From positions 24,636,956 through 24,700,955 of the forward strand of contig JACBWW010000007.1 of the NCBI GenBank assembly GCA_020086605.1: a DNA stretch of 64,000 nt, given 5' to 3'. The position numbers were made by a program, and so were the translations under genes. Source of the DNA: Lanius collurio. Lineage: Eukaryota; Chordata; Aves; Passeriformes; Laniidae. Below the pieces are notes generated by a model. That model saw only the letters and a list, made by a program, of their open reading frames with translations. It did not search any database and was not told where the DNA came from. Below are positions 1 to 12,383 of the stretch, piece by piece (position 1 is the first letter of the stretch; every line of letters begins with the position of its first letter).

Positions 1-922
1 ATTAATCTGTGAAGAAAGTATAAGGTCTTTGAATGGATGCAGTTGTACTAAACTTTTGGATTGTGTATTTGGTTGAGTATATGCAATAAACATCAGTCAG
101 ATTTCATTCAAGGGGATGCTGCAGCTGTTAGGGAAAATGCTGTGAGTGAAATTAAAGGGTAATTATGACTCAGTATTTTTGCATCGAGATTCCAAGAAAC
201 TGAATAGTTGTTTGCTGGTGAAAAGACTTCATTGAAGTTAGTGCTTTATGGATATCAAAAGGGATGATGAGGCTTTAGGCATTGCAAAAAGTAGCAACAG
301 GATGATAAAGTCCTTGCTGCAGATCAGGTGGCCTTGTCAAATTTTTCTTAGTCTTTGAAAATCCTTTAGCAGTCCTGATTTTTTTGTGAGTCTTTTTGCT
401 AGCCTTTTGCCCACTCAACATTTAAGATGCAGAAAATGTAAATGTCAACTTCCATATTAAGGATTAGCTTTGAGCTTGGAGAAAAAGGCATAAAGTTAAT
501 TGGAAGGTCATAAATAAATCAGTGCATTTCTCATGTGTGTTTATGCATACACTTTTGAAAATCTCTTTGTAGAATAATAAACCTTTCATTTCTAAAGAAG
601 ATCTGGATAAACTTCTGCTTGTTAACCATCTTAGGTGCAGTCTGTAGGATTCTCTAGTTCTCAATTGGTTGAGAAAACTGTTACTATATTTCAGGAGCTG
701 GCTGTACTGTTTCAGAAACAAAAAAGAGATGCCATATACCCTAAATGAAAAGAAATTAATTTTAGCACCTGATATCAAATACTAAATGAAAGGAAAAAGA
801 GGACAAGAGAAAACTGTTTATTGTGAGACAAACAACAGTTCATGAAAAATTTCTGCCTGTTTATGGTGCCAGACAAGTTTGATTTCTCCATTTTAGTGAA
901 ACTATATAATGAGAAATGCCTG
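1..922. other. Unique AT-rich noncoding DNA
   Basis: No gene, repeat family or long low-complexity tract was recognised here. The 104-codon minus-strand open frame at 464-778 has a phenylalanine- and leucine-rich translation typical of AT-rich DNA and matches no protein I know. Confidence 0.6.
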
Positions 923-1038
923 TAGTCACCATCCGTGGAGGTATTTCAAAGACCTATAGCTGTGGTGCTTAGGAGCAAGGTTTAGTGGTGCACTTGGCAG
1001 TACTGGATTTATTACTCTGTGATTCTATAATATCATGA
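923..1038 (+). mobile_element. CR1 LINE, 3'-terminal fragment
   Basis: The sequence follows the last ~150 bases of avian CR1: a segment like 'caccatccgtggaggtatt', then 'aggtttagtggtgcacttgg', then a terminus like 'gattctataatatcatga' corresponding to the ATTCTATG-type CR1 end. About 45 bases that normally precede the terminal repeat, including the usual 'ggttggactcgatgatct' block, are missing. It is 5' truncated, as most CR1 copies are, and diverged, so it is an old noncoding relic. Boundaries are approximate to about 10 bases. Confidence 0.85.
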
Positions 1039-3237
1039 GAGCTAATATAATTAATATAATCTTAGAAGCATGATAATTAATACACATCTGTCATTTTAGA
1101 AAGAAGATTTCCAAGAGTTTTTAGCATATTTTTGCTATTAATTAAACTTCTTCAAGTACCCATTACAGTTAATAACTTCAGGAGTGTGGAACAAGGGGTC
1201 TTGGGGCTGTGAATGGCACAAGAGCATTGTAATCTCTGGCTCTATGGCACTGCTGGACAGCAGTGGTGTGCAGCACTTCTGCTTTCAAAAGCTAATGGTC
1301 AGCAGCTGGCCAGAAGCAGAGAACCCTTTTCTGGCTGGGGCAATGGAGACATCCAGTGCAGATCGTGGGAGCAGCTGGCACTTGCACTGAGGTGGGGAGC
1401 AGAGAGGGTCCAGCCAAGGTGGAGCATCAGTAAAATAATCTTGTATCACCTCCTTCAGCCCCTTGTGTCTGCAGTGATCTGAGCTGTAATATTTATATCT
1501 GTGTCTGGTCACTAGAACACCTCACTGGACTTCAGTGACTTGGTGCCATTTAGAGATGTTATTTTCAACTTTTTATAAAGATGTAAGCAGTGCAGAGGTG
1601 ATGTGGGGGAGCACTTAGTTGATGTGAAAGTGCTTTGTCAAATGAAACTGCACTAAATTTTGTGGGTTGCCAAACTTTTAGATTTTGCAAAATGTTTTGT
1701 ATATGATTAGCTATATTTTAAATGTATAATGTGAGGCTAAGGAGTGAAAATTTTGTGTATCTTAGTTATCAGCCTCCTCATGTTTTTTTCAGAGCTTTTT
1801 CATATGCTGTTTCCTGGTGGAGTCTCTTTCAGGGGTTTTATAGTTTGATAGTAGTATGAGGAAATTGTTACCTTGCTCCTAATTTAATAACTAGGGATAA
1901 AAAAAAAGTAATTATAGTCTAAGGAGGACATAGTGGTAGGGTTGTTTGTTTGGTTTTTTTTTTTTTGGTCCTCTATCTTGGTAACTGGGGAATTAATAAG
2001 GGGATGCTGGACTCAGAAAACAAATGTTGTACATAATTCTCTTTTGAATTAAAGTGGCACCATACTAGTGTGAATACCATTACTGATGTTCTCTTGGGCC
2101 CTGTAGAGTACATATATCAATATTTTCGACTGCAAACCCCTTTACTGGGATACTAGAAAGCAGTAATAAGCAATATATGAAAATGATGAAGTGGAAATTG
2201 GCTTTTCTTAGTCTTGCAGCCATTCCTATTCAAAGTAAGTAGCTATTATACCAAAGAAACCACTGTTCTGCAAAGCTGAATTTGTGAAATCTTCACAGTG
2301 GTTTTTTTCTTTTCCTGAAAATCTATTCAAACCATTTATTTGAACTTTGCAGAGGAAGGCTGCAAAACTATTAGGAATTTGTACAAGGTCATGGATTTCC
2401 AGCTGATTTTTGAATTGTCCTTGTCATAAGCTTTTCTTTGATCTGGGCACCTGCTATATGCAAGGTGAGTTTGGTTCTTATTGCCTCTTTCAAATAAAGG
2501 ACTAAAGCCATGCTATTGGCTTTGATGTAGAAACAGCAGTCAGCTGTTCTGCTCCTCTTTTCCAAGGACTTCATGTGAAATAAAATTGCATATGAGGAGG
2601 ATAATGGATTCAAGGAAAAGAAGTCAGGGAACTTCTTATTATAGTAAAGCAGCAAGATGCAGAGACAGAAAATTTTAAATGAGAAAAAAAATAACAAATC
2701 CAAAAAAAGGTTTCTCTGTAAAGGCTGATGGCATAACCAGAGGAACCATGCATTTGTGACTGAAACTTGTGTACTGTTTGTAAGTTGTGTTTTGTCTGAC
2801 TTCTGGTGTATTGCCATTTCAAATGAAGAAAAAAGGTTCTAACTTTCATGTGGATTCCTGGGAGCAAAACCCAGGTTCTTCAGAGATGAATAAGTATGTG
2901 AGGATTACTTTTATATATTTATGTGCATATACACAAACACGATGTGTGTTGTTGTTGGGTCCAAGTCCCTCAAGTTTTAAATACTTATTCTGTGAACAAA
3001 AGTCTCCTCTGGAGCCAAATGGTTTTGGTGTTTTTTTTTTTTTTTTCCATATTGATGAGCTATACCTCATAACTGTCTGGCAGAGCTAAAGTGCAGTTGT
3101 TTACAGTGCTTGTATTTCATTTCTGGTCTCAGCCAAAGTGCTGAACCATAACAAATCTACAACGCAGAACATTTCTTTATAAAGATTGAGCACAGTAATT
3201 TTACAAACTGGAATAGAGTTTATTTAACAAACTGCTT
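1039..3237. other. Unique noncoding DNA with short T-rich tracts
   Basis: No gene is recognised. Simple sequence occurs at 1938-1968 (TTTG units running into a T14 run) and at 3028-3047 (a T run). A GAG|GTGAGT-like donor near 2464 has no open exon upstream because all three frames are closed. Confidence 0.6.
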
Positions 3238-3256
3238 GGGGGGGTGGGGGAGGGGG
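3238..3256 (+). repeat. G-rich tract, possible G-quadruplex
   Basis: Three runs of G (7, 5 and 5) are separated by a single T and a single A. The seven-G run could be split to supply four G3 runs, so an intramolecular G-quadruplex is possible on this strand. It may equally be a simple mutational G-tract. Confidence 0.55.
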
Positions 3257-5437
3257 AAAGAAATTAATCAGCTTTATTCCCATCCCACTGCTGGGTGGTT
3301 TCCAGACTCCACAGAGTGGAGTTCCAGCTCTTTAATTCAGGAGCATGAACTTTCCTGGGATAAAGGCTGGGTATATTAAAGCTTCAACAGGCTTTTGTTG
3401 TGCTCTGCAGTGACCACCAACAATTACATTTCTCCTTCTGTGAACCTGATGCATTGTGTAGAGTTTTAAAAGCTGTGTTGACAAACATGTAGTAGAGATA
3501 ATTAGCCTCTGGAGGCTTCACCAAAAGATGTGAGAAAGCAGCTGTCTAGTACTGGAAGGAAGTAGGGTCCTTTGCAGCAACAGTGATGTAGGGCTGAAGG
3601 TCAAGTCCTTTGAGATGATATGAGATGTATAATTGCATTTTTTTGTCTTTTATAAACTATTCGCTGATGGAAATATGAATTTTTGATAGACTGCAGAACA
3701 TGATGGAGGATGGATTTTCTCAGTATTGGGAACAGCAATATTTGCTGATGCATTTCTTTGGTTAGCTGTGGGCCATTAATAACAGTGAGTGGTACTTGAA
3801 AACACAAGCAAAAATATCTTTTTAGATGGGGATAGTTTAATGGGAGTGAGAGAAAGAAGAAAATGTTTTTCTGTGTGCTGTTGCATCTTCTGAAGAAGGG
3901 GAGAATCCATTTGCTATGTGAAAATAAGGTTGTAGTGTGTAACATGGCGAAACATTGCTTCCAGCTTTTTTAACTAGATTGTTTTTCAGTGTACAAAGTC
4001 CGACATGGCTTGTTCTTTTCCATCCATGCACATGAATGTCTTTTCAGAAAAGAATGAAAATGCCTGTCAGCAGCTGGAGAGTTCCAGGGGTCCCATTTCA
4101 GCAGTGCCACTGAAAAAACCTTGATGAAATATGGGAGTGAAGCTTGCTCATCTATATCTTTGCCTATGAGTAGAATAAAACCTTTGCATTATGATTTTTT
4201 TTCATTATTTTTGATTGAAAGTTTAGAACTGTAGTGATATTTATGCTGGTTATAACTTCTTTCTGTAAGCATTTTGCATCTATTCTTAGGTATTTTATAC
4301 TGAAACATGAAAACTGAAAGGGAGAACTTGGAGAAAACATAGATGGCTGAACCAGAGTTTGAGTAGTCAGCTTGCTTGAAACACTGAAAAAATGTATAGG
4401 AAGACATTAAAGCTGATTTTACTACTTTCCAGCTTGATTTCACAGTTTATGCTCATTTTCTTTTTAAACCTTGGACAGAATTATTACTGTTTCTTATAAT
4501 TATTGTTAAAGAATAAATATTCTAAAGTGTTATTGGAGGTGAGAAGAGAAAAAAGTTCCACAGCAATTTTCAGGAGAACTTTTATGTGAATAACAATTTT
4601 AATAGTGTATCCTAGAACTTATTCTTTACTGAAACCTCACTAAAGTGCACGGGAGGACAAATAATTTTTAGCTCTGAACAAGTTTCAATTTGGACTCATG
4701 CCTGTTGCATTTTCAAAGTGCAGAGCATGGGATATGTGAAAAGAATTTGGGTGAAGGAGAGCATATCAGTGGTTTGGAAGGAGCAGTTGTCTTCAATAAT
4801 GTGCAGTTTTTTAAATTGGTGATTGAAATCTGAGCATTGAATTCCTTTACTGAGCTTTCAGGTTTCCAGAAAAGTGTTTTGGTTTTCTCTTCTGATATTT
4901 TTGTGCTTGCAAACAAAAAGAGCTGCCTGCCTGCCTCTGACAAGTAGATGAGAAAATTTTTTTGTCAGTTTTTTTTTGATTGGTGAATGAAATTCTGTCA
5001 AAAATCAGCTAAGAATCTGGAAAACAGAAGAATTCCTCCCTCATCTTTTTTGATTTGTTTTTTCCTATAATTCACCATTTAAATCTAAAATATTGTGTCT
5101 CTACAGGGACTGTAAAAAACCCCATTTCTGGTGTGTTACATGTGCTTGCCCAGACTCTAAAGCCCTTGCTTTTAAATACAAACTAGCAATTGTAGATTAT
5201 CATATGTATATATGGATACATGTATACTTTCTTTCAATAAAGAAATAAAACTGATTGCTCTTGTCTTGTGTTGCCTTGGTGGCTGGCAGCCTCCTGGCTA
5301 ATCAGGGTAACATTGGGATGGTCAGGGGGTGGGGTTGGGCCCAGGCTAGCATTACTTAAGGGTAATGTAATTAATAACTATGATTTGTTCCTGAAAATAC
5401 TATGATTGCAGAAAAATCATAGGGTAACAGTGATTTT
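3257..5437. other. Unique AT-rich noncoding DNA
   Basis: No recognisable gene or repeat was found. A short alternating AT stretch lies near 5200-5225. The minus-strand open frames of 64-114 codons between 3601 and 4943 show no domain or motif I recognise. Confidence 0.6.
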
Positions 5438-5502
5438 TATTTGTTTGGGGTTTTTTTGGGTGGTAGGGGTTTGTTTTGTTTTGTTTGTTTGTTTGTTTTT
5501 AA
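5438..5502 (+). repeat. T/G-rich simple sequence with (TTTG)n
   Basis: The tract runs from 'tttgtttggggttttttt' into repeated TTTTG and TTTG units. It is the plus-strand T/G version of the CAAA-type low-complexity sequence seen elsewhere in the window. The 116-codon open frame starting at 5406 reads through it and owes its phenylalanine/valine run to it. Confidence 0.85.
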
Positions 5503-8133
5503 ACTTGGTACTGTTATTTTCTTTCAGTAGGTGCCTGGAAAAATACTACCTGAAGACAAAAGTCTTGAATATTACTTTATTTATTGCAAGCAGAAACAGC
5601 AATATCTTCCCCAAACCTCGTTGCTTCTGTATTGAAACTAGTTTAGAGCACATGGCACTGGGGCAGCTGAGCCCCAAGGTGCAGGAAGCTTGCCAGTGTG
5701 GTGTTTGCTGCCTTTGCAGGTGCTCATGCTTGCCTTTTGGAAACACAAACATCTAGCCTTGGCAAGGACTAAAATCACAGCATTTATGCTCTTGTTACTC
5801 CTACGACTGACCCATGCTGCCCTGCTTCATTAGCTGTAACAAACCTACCTCTGCCTGTTCTTGCACAAGTGAAATTATGCCTTGGTATGGAAAGTGTGTA
5901 ACAGCTGCAGCTGGGCTCCTTGGAGATGAGGCTGGGGTCTGCTTGTGTCATGGGGTTACAAAGAAAGAGAGAGGAAAAATCATGTCACAAATTGTGGTGC
6001 TTTCCCCTTGGCTAAAGGTGACCTTGACAATGAAGAAACCATCCTGGTTAGGGTCGAATAGTTCTCCCTCACAATGCAGGTCCAGATGTGTGTTTTCATT
6101 GGCCCAGCATCCAGAATCTGCCAGATTTTTCTACAGCTACTGAAGGCCAAGCATCTTCAGTGACTGTAGCTTCTTTTATTTAGAGATGTTATAAACGAGA
6201 ACAAAACCTCAACCTTGTTAAATCCAACTCCTGAAGTTATTGGTTGCAGTAAAGTTTGAATGTCATGGGTACCTCTTACAGTTTTTCCAGTTTTTGTTTG
6301 GGAGCAGTGGGATATCTGTCTGTCTCCTTACCTAGCCATGAACTCTATAGCTGTAAAATGACTATAAGGGTATTGATAAAACCTCCTATACTGTGACTTA
6401 TGTGGGGTCAAGATCATAGCTGAGAGAAGTGCAATATTTACTCTAAATATTAAGTTTTCTTTTCTAAGAAAATGGTATTATTTTAGTTAATCTGACAGGT
6501 TTTGTGAGACAGATACATGAAGTTGTGTGCTGGTTTAATGAAGGCAGACAAACTGTGGTCTTGCACAAAGTCAGTTTAAATATCTCCTTGGCTAACCTCT
6601 GGGTGCAGGCACTCTTTTCTCCAGAGGTTCACCTCTGCCAAGTACTGTGTTTCTTTTATTGTAATGAGATGTAAATGGGTGGTAGGAGTAGAGAGGGACT
6701 GTGTTGTGCTGGATTCTGGCAGCAGAGTAACAACCAGATTGTGGTATTCTCCTTCCTGCTTAAAGATCAGCAGTTCCCTTATACATCCTTTTCACTTTGG
6801 ATTTTTAAGCCTATCTGTGGCATTTATAGTATATTTTGGTAGCTCGTGTGAAGTTTTTAAAAATTCACTTCAAGCTAGAGAGTTCTTATGGTCTTCCCTC
6901 TATTTAGGGAGAATTGGAGGCAATTTCTGTGTGAGCTGTTTTTGGTTCTTCTAGCAGGAAGAAACTGGATGAGCCTTTTTTTTAAATTGTGTTATTGCAA
7001 AACATGAAAAATATGGATGGAAGTGTGGCATGATGGAAAACAAAGGCACAGAACTTGCTATTGTGAAAGTGTGGAAAGTAAAATTTATTGCTAAAAGACA
7101 TGGTGAAAGCTGGTTTTACTCAGATGAATAACTCAGGCTAGAGAGGAATTCTCATGGGAAGATTGTCACTGGAGGGCGAGGAGAGAGGATCTTCTGACTT
7201 GTTAGAATATTTCAGAAGAAAGATTAAAATAAATTATGCATTTTGTTGTTTATTGTCTCAAAGAGCTCAGTAAACTTCCATCTTCTGTTTTATGCAATGA
7301 CATTTCACCTTTAAATCAAGGGCAGTAAAGGAACTTTGTTCAAAGTGGTGTGGGAGAAAGCACTGTTATAATCAGGGTTTGTCATAATTTTCAAAGTGTA
7401 AAATATGGCTAAATGAAGAAACTTCTATACAGAGCTTGTTTTTAGGAATCTGTGTACTGTGTTCTTACTGCTCTCAGTTCTCATGGTGCTTTCATGTAAA
7501 TCAGTGGCTGTCTGGTCTTTCTCATTTATAATACTTGCAGCAATTCATTAGCTCTCTCCTATTTAAAGGACTTCTATTATTAGCTTTACAGTCCTTTAAT
7601 GTGCTTCTTCCTGGCACTGACACATGACTGTGAGAGAGCTCTTAGATCCAGCTTGAAAATGTGTTATCCTACTGGGAATGAGTACAGGGGGAATTCATCC
7701 AGTTTGTACAGGGACTTACACCCAATACTTTCTGCCATGTTCTATGAACCTGGACTTCTTTAGGAGTAATTTCTATAGGGAAACTGTGCTCTGGGAATGG
7801 GTGCTAGTGACTTAATAGACAGAATAGACTTTGATCGTAGATTTAGACATACTTTCTTTCTCTTATAGGCTAGTAAGTTCATTATATAATTTTAAAAGCA
7901 TACTATAATACTCTAACATGGGCATCTTGCTTACAAGAGCTGCTAAGCTTCAGCAAAGATTCTCCATCAGTGACAGATTCTGTCACAAACTAATCTTAAT
8001 TATATTTGTTTACCTGTCTCCTCTGTAACTTAACTGCATTATGAAAAGGTTTCTTATTTTTCTGTTAGTAGAAAGCTATCCATTAATAGCAGGCTTGCAT
8101 GTGACACTGATGAGTAAGTATCATTTAGGTAAA
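5503..8133. other. Unique noncoding DNA
   Basis: No gene or named repeat was found. On the minus strand, 6332-6419 is bounded by an acceptor-like and a donor-like site and is open in one frame, but its 88-base length is not a multiple of three and its translation is unremarkable. I treat it as a pseudo-exon. Confidence 0.55.
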
Positions 8134-8188
8134 CTAAATATATTTAGAGACACCTTTCATAGTTGTTAACATGCTATATTTAGAGACC
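8134..8188 (+). promoter_or_regulatory. Candidate MEF2-type A/T site cluster
   Basis: CTAAATATATTTAG at 8134-8147 is a perfect 14-base palindrome. CTATATTTAG at 8174-8183 fits the MEF2 consensus CTA(A/T)4TAG exactly. The 13-base string tatatttagagac occurs twice, at 8139-8151 and 8175-8187. Function is inferred only from motif match; AT-rich DNA produces such sites by chance. Confidence 0.25.
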
Positions 8189-8734
8189 AACAGCTGAGTG
8201 ATGGATTTAGGTAGGGAGGTGTAGGAGAGTATGGCTGGAAATTTAAGTGAGGAGTCATCTGTAGTGGTAGCTATGAAGGATCTTCAGTGATGGTAATGCA
8301 CGTAAAATCCTCCAGAGAACATTCTCCCTGCTCTTCTCACAGTCAGGGGAGAGAAGATGGCCCTTCCAAAAGGGAGTTGACTGCCCAAGAGAGATACCAG
8401 CTTCTGCATCCCACTCCTTGGAAGAGTCTCTTTTTCTGTGTCAGCAATAGATCAAGCTAAAGGGGACAAGCATCACTAAACCAAAGATTGCTTTTCTGAA
8501 TACCTCCCACAGGCTCTCAGAGGGCAATGTTCAAGTGAAATATGTAAGAAGCACTTAGGATTTCTAAGAGCCGTCTGCTCTCCCTGGGTTTGCTTGGATT
8601 TTAGAAGAGAGGAAACAGTGCAGTGCAAATATGCAGATATGAGATCTAGCAAGGAAAAAGAATGGCATAAAAAAAAGATTCCTTTTTTCTGAGGCTGTCT
8701 CTCTTGTCTGCTAATGTGTCTGAGTGTTCAACAG

Positions 8735-8911
8735 CATTGAAAACCTGGGTTATTTAAAAAAAAACCCTACGGAGTTTAAAATTCATTGTTTAAAAAGGAC
8801 AAGCATAGGGAAGGAAAAGGAGGGGGAGTGGTGCATGCATGGGGATGCTGGAGGTAGGACTGCAGAAAGGGCATCTCTGTGTCAGGCTTCTGAAGAGGAA
8901 CCTCAGCTGAG
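8735..8911 (+). other. Candidate exon of unknown gene, 177 nt
   Basis: The segment is preceded by a moderate pyrimidine tract with a TGCTAAT branch-like site and the acceptor 'gtgttcaacag'. It is followed by a donor matching GAG|GTGAGT perfectly. The 177 bases stay open in one frame, entering and leaving in phase 2, so including it would keep frame. The translation begins IENLGYLKKNPTEF and ends SEEEPQL; it is lysine/glutamate-rich and matches no family I know. The poly-A-like run at 8755-8764 encodes the lysines and suggests low-complexity origin. Splice-bounded open segments occur by chance, so this is a lead and not a gene call. Confidence 0.2.
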
Positions 8912-9606
8912 GTGAGTGGTGGTTGGTTTAGATGTGCCTTTGCTAAGAGAAATGCTATAGCAAGGGGTGATGGTACATTTAAGTGGGCTGAACCATGGCT
9001 TCAGGATGACTTTGTTCCCTCTGTTTTCACACAAACTTTTAGTTCTTCTTACCTTCACTTATGATCGTTGGTTGCCTCTTCAGTAAATGAAGTGTGTCTT
9101 TGGGGCCCTCTTAGTTCAGATAAACAAGTTTCCAGTTTTCTTTTTTCTTTTTCTTTTAATTTTATTTTAGAATTTTGTTTTAAAAATACATTTTTTTCTT
9201 CAGTTAGAGAGCACTGAGCATACTCTTGAAACTGGTCTATTCCTGACCAGTGTGTTCTGTCCAATGTTTAGAATCAGAGAGGCAAATGGCTTCTATCCAG
9301 TAGCTGCTTTTTCCCCAAAGATGGGAACAGCTGCCTGAGCAGTGAACCTCCCTGCTGAAAGCCAAATGTCAACCCCTTTAGCATTGTTTGTCAGGGATTT
9401 GGCAGCTACAGCCATCAGTGGGACCTGCAGAGTAGGTTGAGGGCAAGGAAGGTGAGAAATGTTGCCCCTTGGTCCCCAGGGACATGAAGAGATGGGTGTG
9501 TAAAGATGAGACCCCTGGTTCCTGAGGGGAGAACAGACTGTGGGGAAGATGCTGCTTTGCTGCTTCCTGTGCTGCTAGAATTGTGAGCATCCAGATTTGA
9601 AGGGGC
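8912..9606. other. Unique noncoding DNA
   Basis: No gene was found. A good minus-strand donor-like site (AAG|GTAAGA) lies at about 9053, but the frame that runs into it ends in a stop just before the site and no acceptor supports it. Confidence 0.55.
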
Positions 9607-9638
9607 AAAAAAAAAAAAAAAAAACCCCAACAAATAAA
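9607..9638 (+). repeat. Poly-A/CAAA-type simple sequence
   Basis: An A run of about 18 is followed by cccaacaaataaaag. It could be the tail of an unrecognised retrocopy, but nothing upstream resembles a known mRNA or LINE. Confidence 0.8.
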
Positions 9639-10199
9639 AGGAAAAAGTAGGTGTACTGTCACATAGCACATAGCCCTGTACCCCTTGATCTTTTAGCATA
9701 GGTAGAGATTTTATTCTCCACTTCGTGAAATGGCCATGTGTTGTTGAAATTAAGATTTCTGTGAGATGGCTCTTGCTACCCCAGTGGTGCTGTCACTAAG
9801 CAGTTGTTCCCTCTGACATCTGGCTCGTCCTTTTAATTCCCAGCTTGCTCACAAGCCTCTGCCAGCTGGTGGTCTGACAGGGGAGTTATTCAGAGGTGAG
9901 GCTAATGTGTGTGGTGTGACATGAACAGGTATGTTTCTGAATGTCTCCTGGACAGAAAAATAGATGGAGATGGTCTTTAGTACAAGCAGTTGTGCTACTT
10001 TGCAGCTGAGGCAGTTGGGCAGCTGTGGTGCCTCTGGTGGTGAGGACAGATGAGGTAATTTGCTTATTTAATAATTTCTCACCAGAAATTTGAAAACTGG
10101 AAAGCAGCAACTAGCTGATCACATGGATGCTTAGAGCAAAGAAATATTAGAGTCTGCAAGTTCAAATATACTGATGAATCAAATGGCCGCCTCTCTGTA
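9639..10199. other. Unique noncoding DNA
   Basis: No gene, repeat family or regulatory signal was recognised. Confidence 0.5.
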
Positions 10200-10290
10200 A
10201 AAAGCCAAAAAAAACCAAAAAAAAACCAAACCAAAACAAAAAAAAAAAAAAAAAAACCAAAAAAAAAATAGAGAAAACAAAGGAAAAGGT
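10200..10290 (+). repeat. A-rich low-complexity tract with CC interruptions
   Basis: Roughly 90 bases are almost entirely A, interrupted by CC or C (AAAACC, AAAAC units), including an A run near 20. This is CAAA-type simple sequence common in bird genomes. No coding sequence precedes it that would make it a retrocopy tail. Confidence 0.85.
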
Positions 10291-10805
10291 AAAATAAAAT
10301 TTTGCTATTGCTGATAGCTGTTGTATCTCTGTCACTACAATGTGTCTATATGGGGAAAATATACTTAGAAGAATTTATGTTCTTCATCATTCAAGTCCAA
10401 GGAGCTATTAGTTTTCTGCAGCCTTCACAGCAGTAGTAGTATTTCAATGTTTCAGATGTACTTTTTCTTCCATCACATGCCATCCAGTGCCAGATTTACA
10501 ACCTATGCCAATGCAAGTGACTAGGTACTCTTGATTCTCACTTCTTCCCAAAATGTATATCCTAAATTTGCCTTCTGAAAAATCTTGGTGCTACAGCTAA
10601 ATACATAGAAACAATAGATATTAAAGGAGCACTTTATACCTGGGGGAACCACTTAGCTCACCTATTTATTTGGAGATTATGCTCTGTATTGTTTCCTAGC
10701 TGAAGCAGGCAGACATTTAGTGTGTTCCACATTCAGATGTGTAAATAGTTCTTCCAGCAAGAGGAGGAAGCCAGGTTTGATATAATCCAGTTTACCTGGT
10801 GGATT
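10291..10805. other. Unique noncoding DNA
   Basis: Nothing recognisable was found in either strand. Confidence 0.5.
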
Positions 10806-10862
10806 TAGTTGGGTTGGTGGTTTGGGTTTTTTTTGTTTGTTTGTTTGAGGGTTTTTTTTGTC
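10806..10862 (+). repeat. T/G-rich simple sequence
   Basis: GGTT and GTTTGTTTG units are interspersed with T8 runs. It is the same class as the tracts at 5.4, 12.3 and 14.8 kb. Confidence 0.85.
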
Positions 10863-12289
10863 AAAAAACACATGAGCAACTTAAACAAGAGGTGTCTGGG
10901 GATAGGTGTCCTCCATAGGATATTGCAGTGTTTCATGGATTTAATAAAGCTGTTATCTGAGAAAAACAGACATAGAGGTTTCTCCTTAGCAAATCAGCAT
11001 TTTGTATGCACAGCATTTCCTTCCAAGATCAGTTTTTTCAATTGCCATCAGCTTCAAAACAGATCATGAAGACGTAATTTATCAGGGTAAGCCTTTGCTA
11101 TATGGACAAACAAAAATAAAAACGTGCCTCATTTTACTTTGTGGGATGTTCTGTGGTCAGAAATGAGAGTGGGAACCAGCAGTATCTTTGGGACCTGTGA
11201 GCTCAGGCATTTCATCAGTGGGAAGAGGTACTCATAGATGTTAAACCTTCAGGCATCCCTGCACTCCATTTGTAACTTCTCTATTAATGAATTTGCTAGT
11301 ATTAGACAATTTCAATTTACTAGAAGGAAAAAAAAAATGGGCTAGAATTTCTAGGAAGATACTGAATTATGCTGGTGACTTTCACTACAGTGACAAGCCC
11401 TGCATCAGGCTGCAGGGCTGTCAGAGGTCTTTCGAGACTAGATGTGCCAACAAGGAAAATATATAATGAGAGATGAAATGACTAGTGTAGTTTCTTGAAG
11501 AAGCTCAATTTCCTTTTCTGAAAAGAAATTTTCTTCTGTATTTGAAATACTACTGCAGTGTAGCTATTTGGCAGCTTGGCTTGTTCTCATGTTATGAGAA
11601 TGATGCCAGTAGTTCCTGTTGACTGCTGTGACCTCTGCTGGAGGGAAAAAAGTCCATTTCTTTGTAGCCCCTTCCTCTCACAGCCTGGTAACATAGTCTT
11701 AATTTATTTATTTACTACCTGTTTGTTCCCTGCAGCAAATTTCTCTGTCTGCCAGGTGGCTGAAGTAATTTACATACTTTGTCATTTATCTCTTGTCAAA
11801 AATGTAGTTCAAAAACAAATATCTGATGAAATTTTTGACCTAATAGGCCTTCAGTTCTATGGGGGTACGCTTTGTATTCTTTGTGGGGCTTAATTTGCCT
11901 ATGAATGTCTGCCCTAAAGTTTCCATCCACAGCTACATTTCTGTATTTGTACAGCATGTCTTGCTCCGAGCCTTGAGAGATGTCAATGTGTAAGTCTTGA
12001 TTGCATCACCTTTCTGAGTGTGTAGACTGTATCTGCAGTCAGATCTACTTAGTTTGAAGGCTGCTGTTGCAGTTCTGCCTCTGTGCAGCTGGAAACTACT
12101 GACAGTGAAGCCATTTCAGAATAACAAATCTTTGGCTTCAGACTGTGAGAATAGCCACTAATTATGTATTTCTCATTCAATGCTGAAAATATTGCCTTAT
12201 ATTTTGACTTTATGCTCCAGTTCAGTAATTAGAGTGCTCTTTAAGAAGATGCATGTTCCGTATCATTGTTTTGGGAACATTAATAGGTT
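10863..12289. other. Unique noncoding DNA
   Basis: No gene was found. A frame at 11576-11893 includes an acceptor-like site near 11735 and a reasonable-looking peptide end (ISDEIFDLIGLQFYGG) but lacks a good donor. A small perfect hairpin lies at 11396-11419. Confidence 0.5.
11396..11419. other. Perfect 9-bp inverted repeat (hairpin)
   Basis: agccctgca and tgcagggct are exact reverse complements separated by six bases. It is too short to be a pre-miRNA by itself, and no poly-T terminator context exists. Role unknown. Confidence 0.5.
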
Positions 12290-12383
12290 TAGGTTTTCTT
12301 GTTTGTTGGGTGGAGGGCTTTTCTGGGGAGTTTGATTTGTTTTGGGATTTGTTGTTGGTTTGTTTGTTTAGTTGGTGTTTTTT
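12290..12383 (+). repeat. T/G-rich low-complexity tract
   Basis: About 90 bases contain almost no A or C, built from TTTG, TTGG and TGTTTGTT units. The 92-codon frame that starts here is a product of the biased composition. Confidence 0.8.

Noticed and set aside
6332..6419. Minus-strand segment between acceptor- and donor-like sites
   Set aside because: Length 88 is not a multiple of three, and the translation looks random.
9607..9638. Poly-A tract as the tail of a processed pseudogene
   Set aside because: Upstream sequence contains no recognisable mRNA-like coding segment and no flanking duplication was seen.
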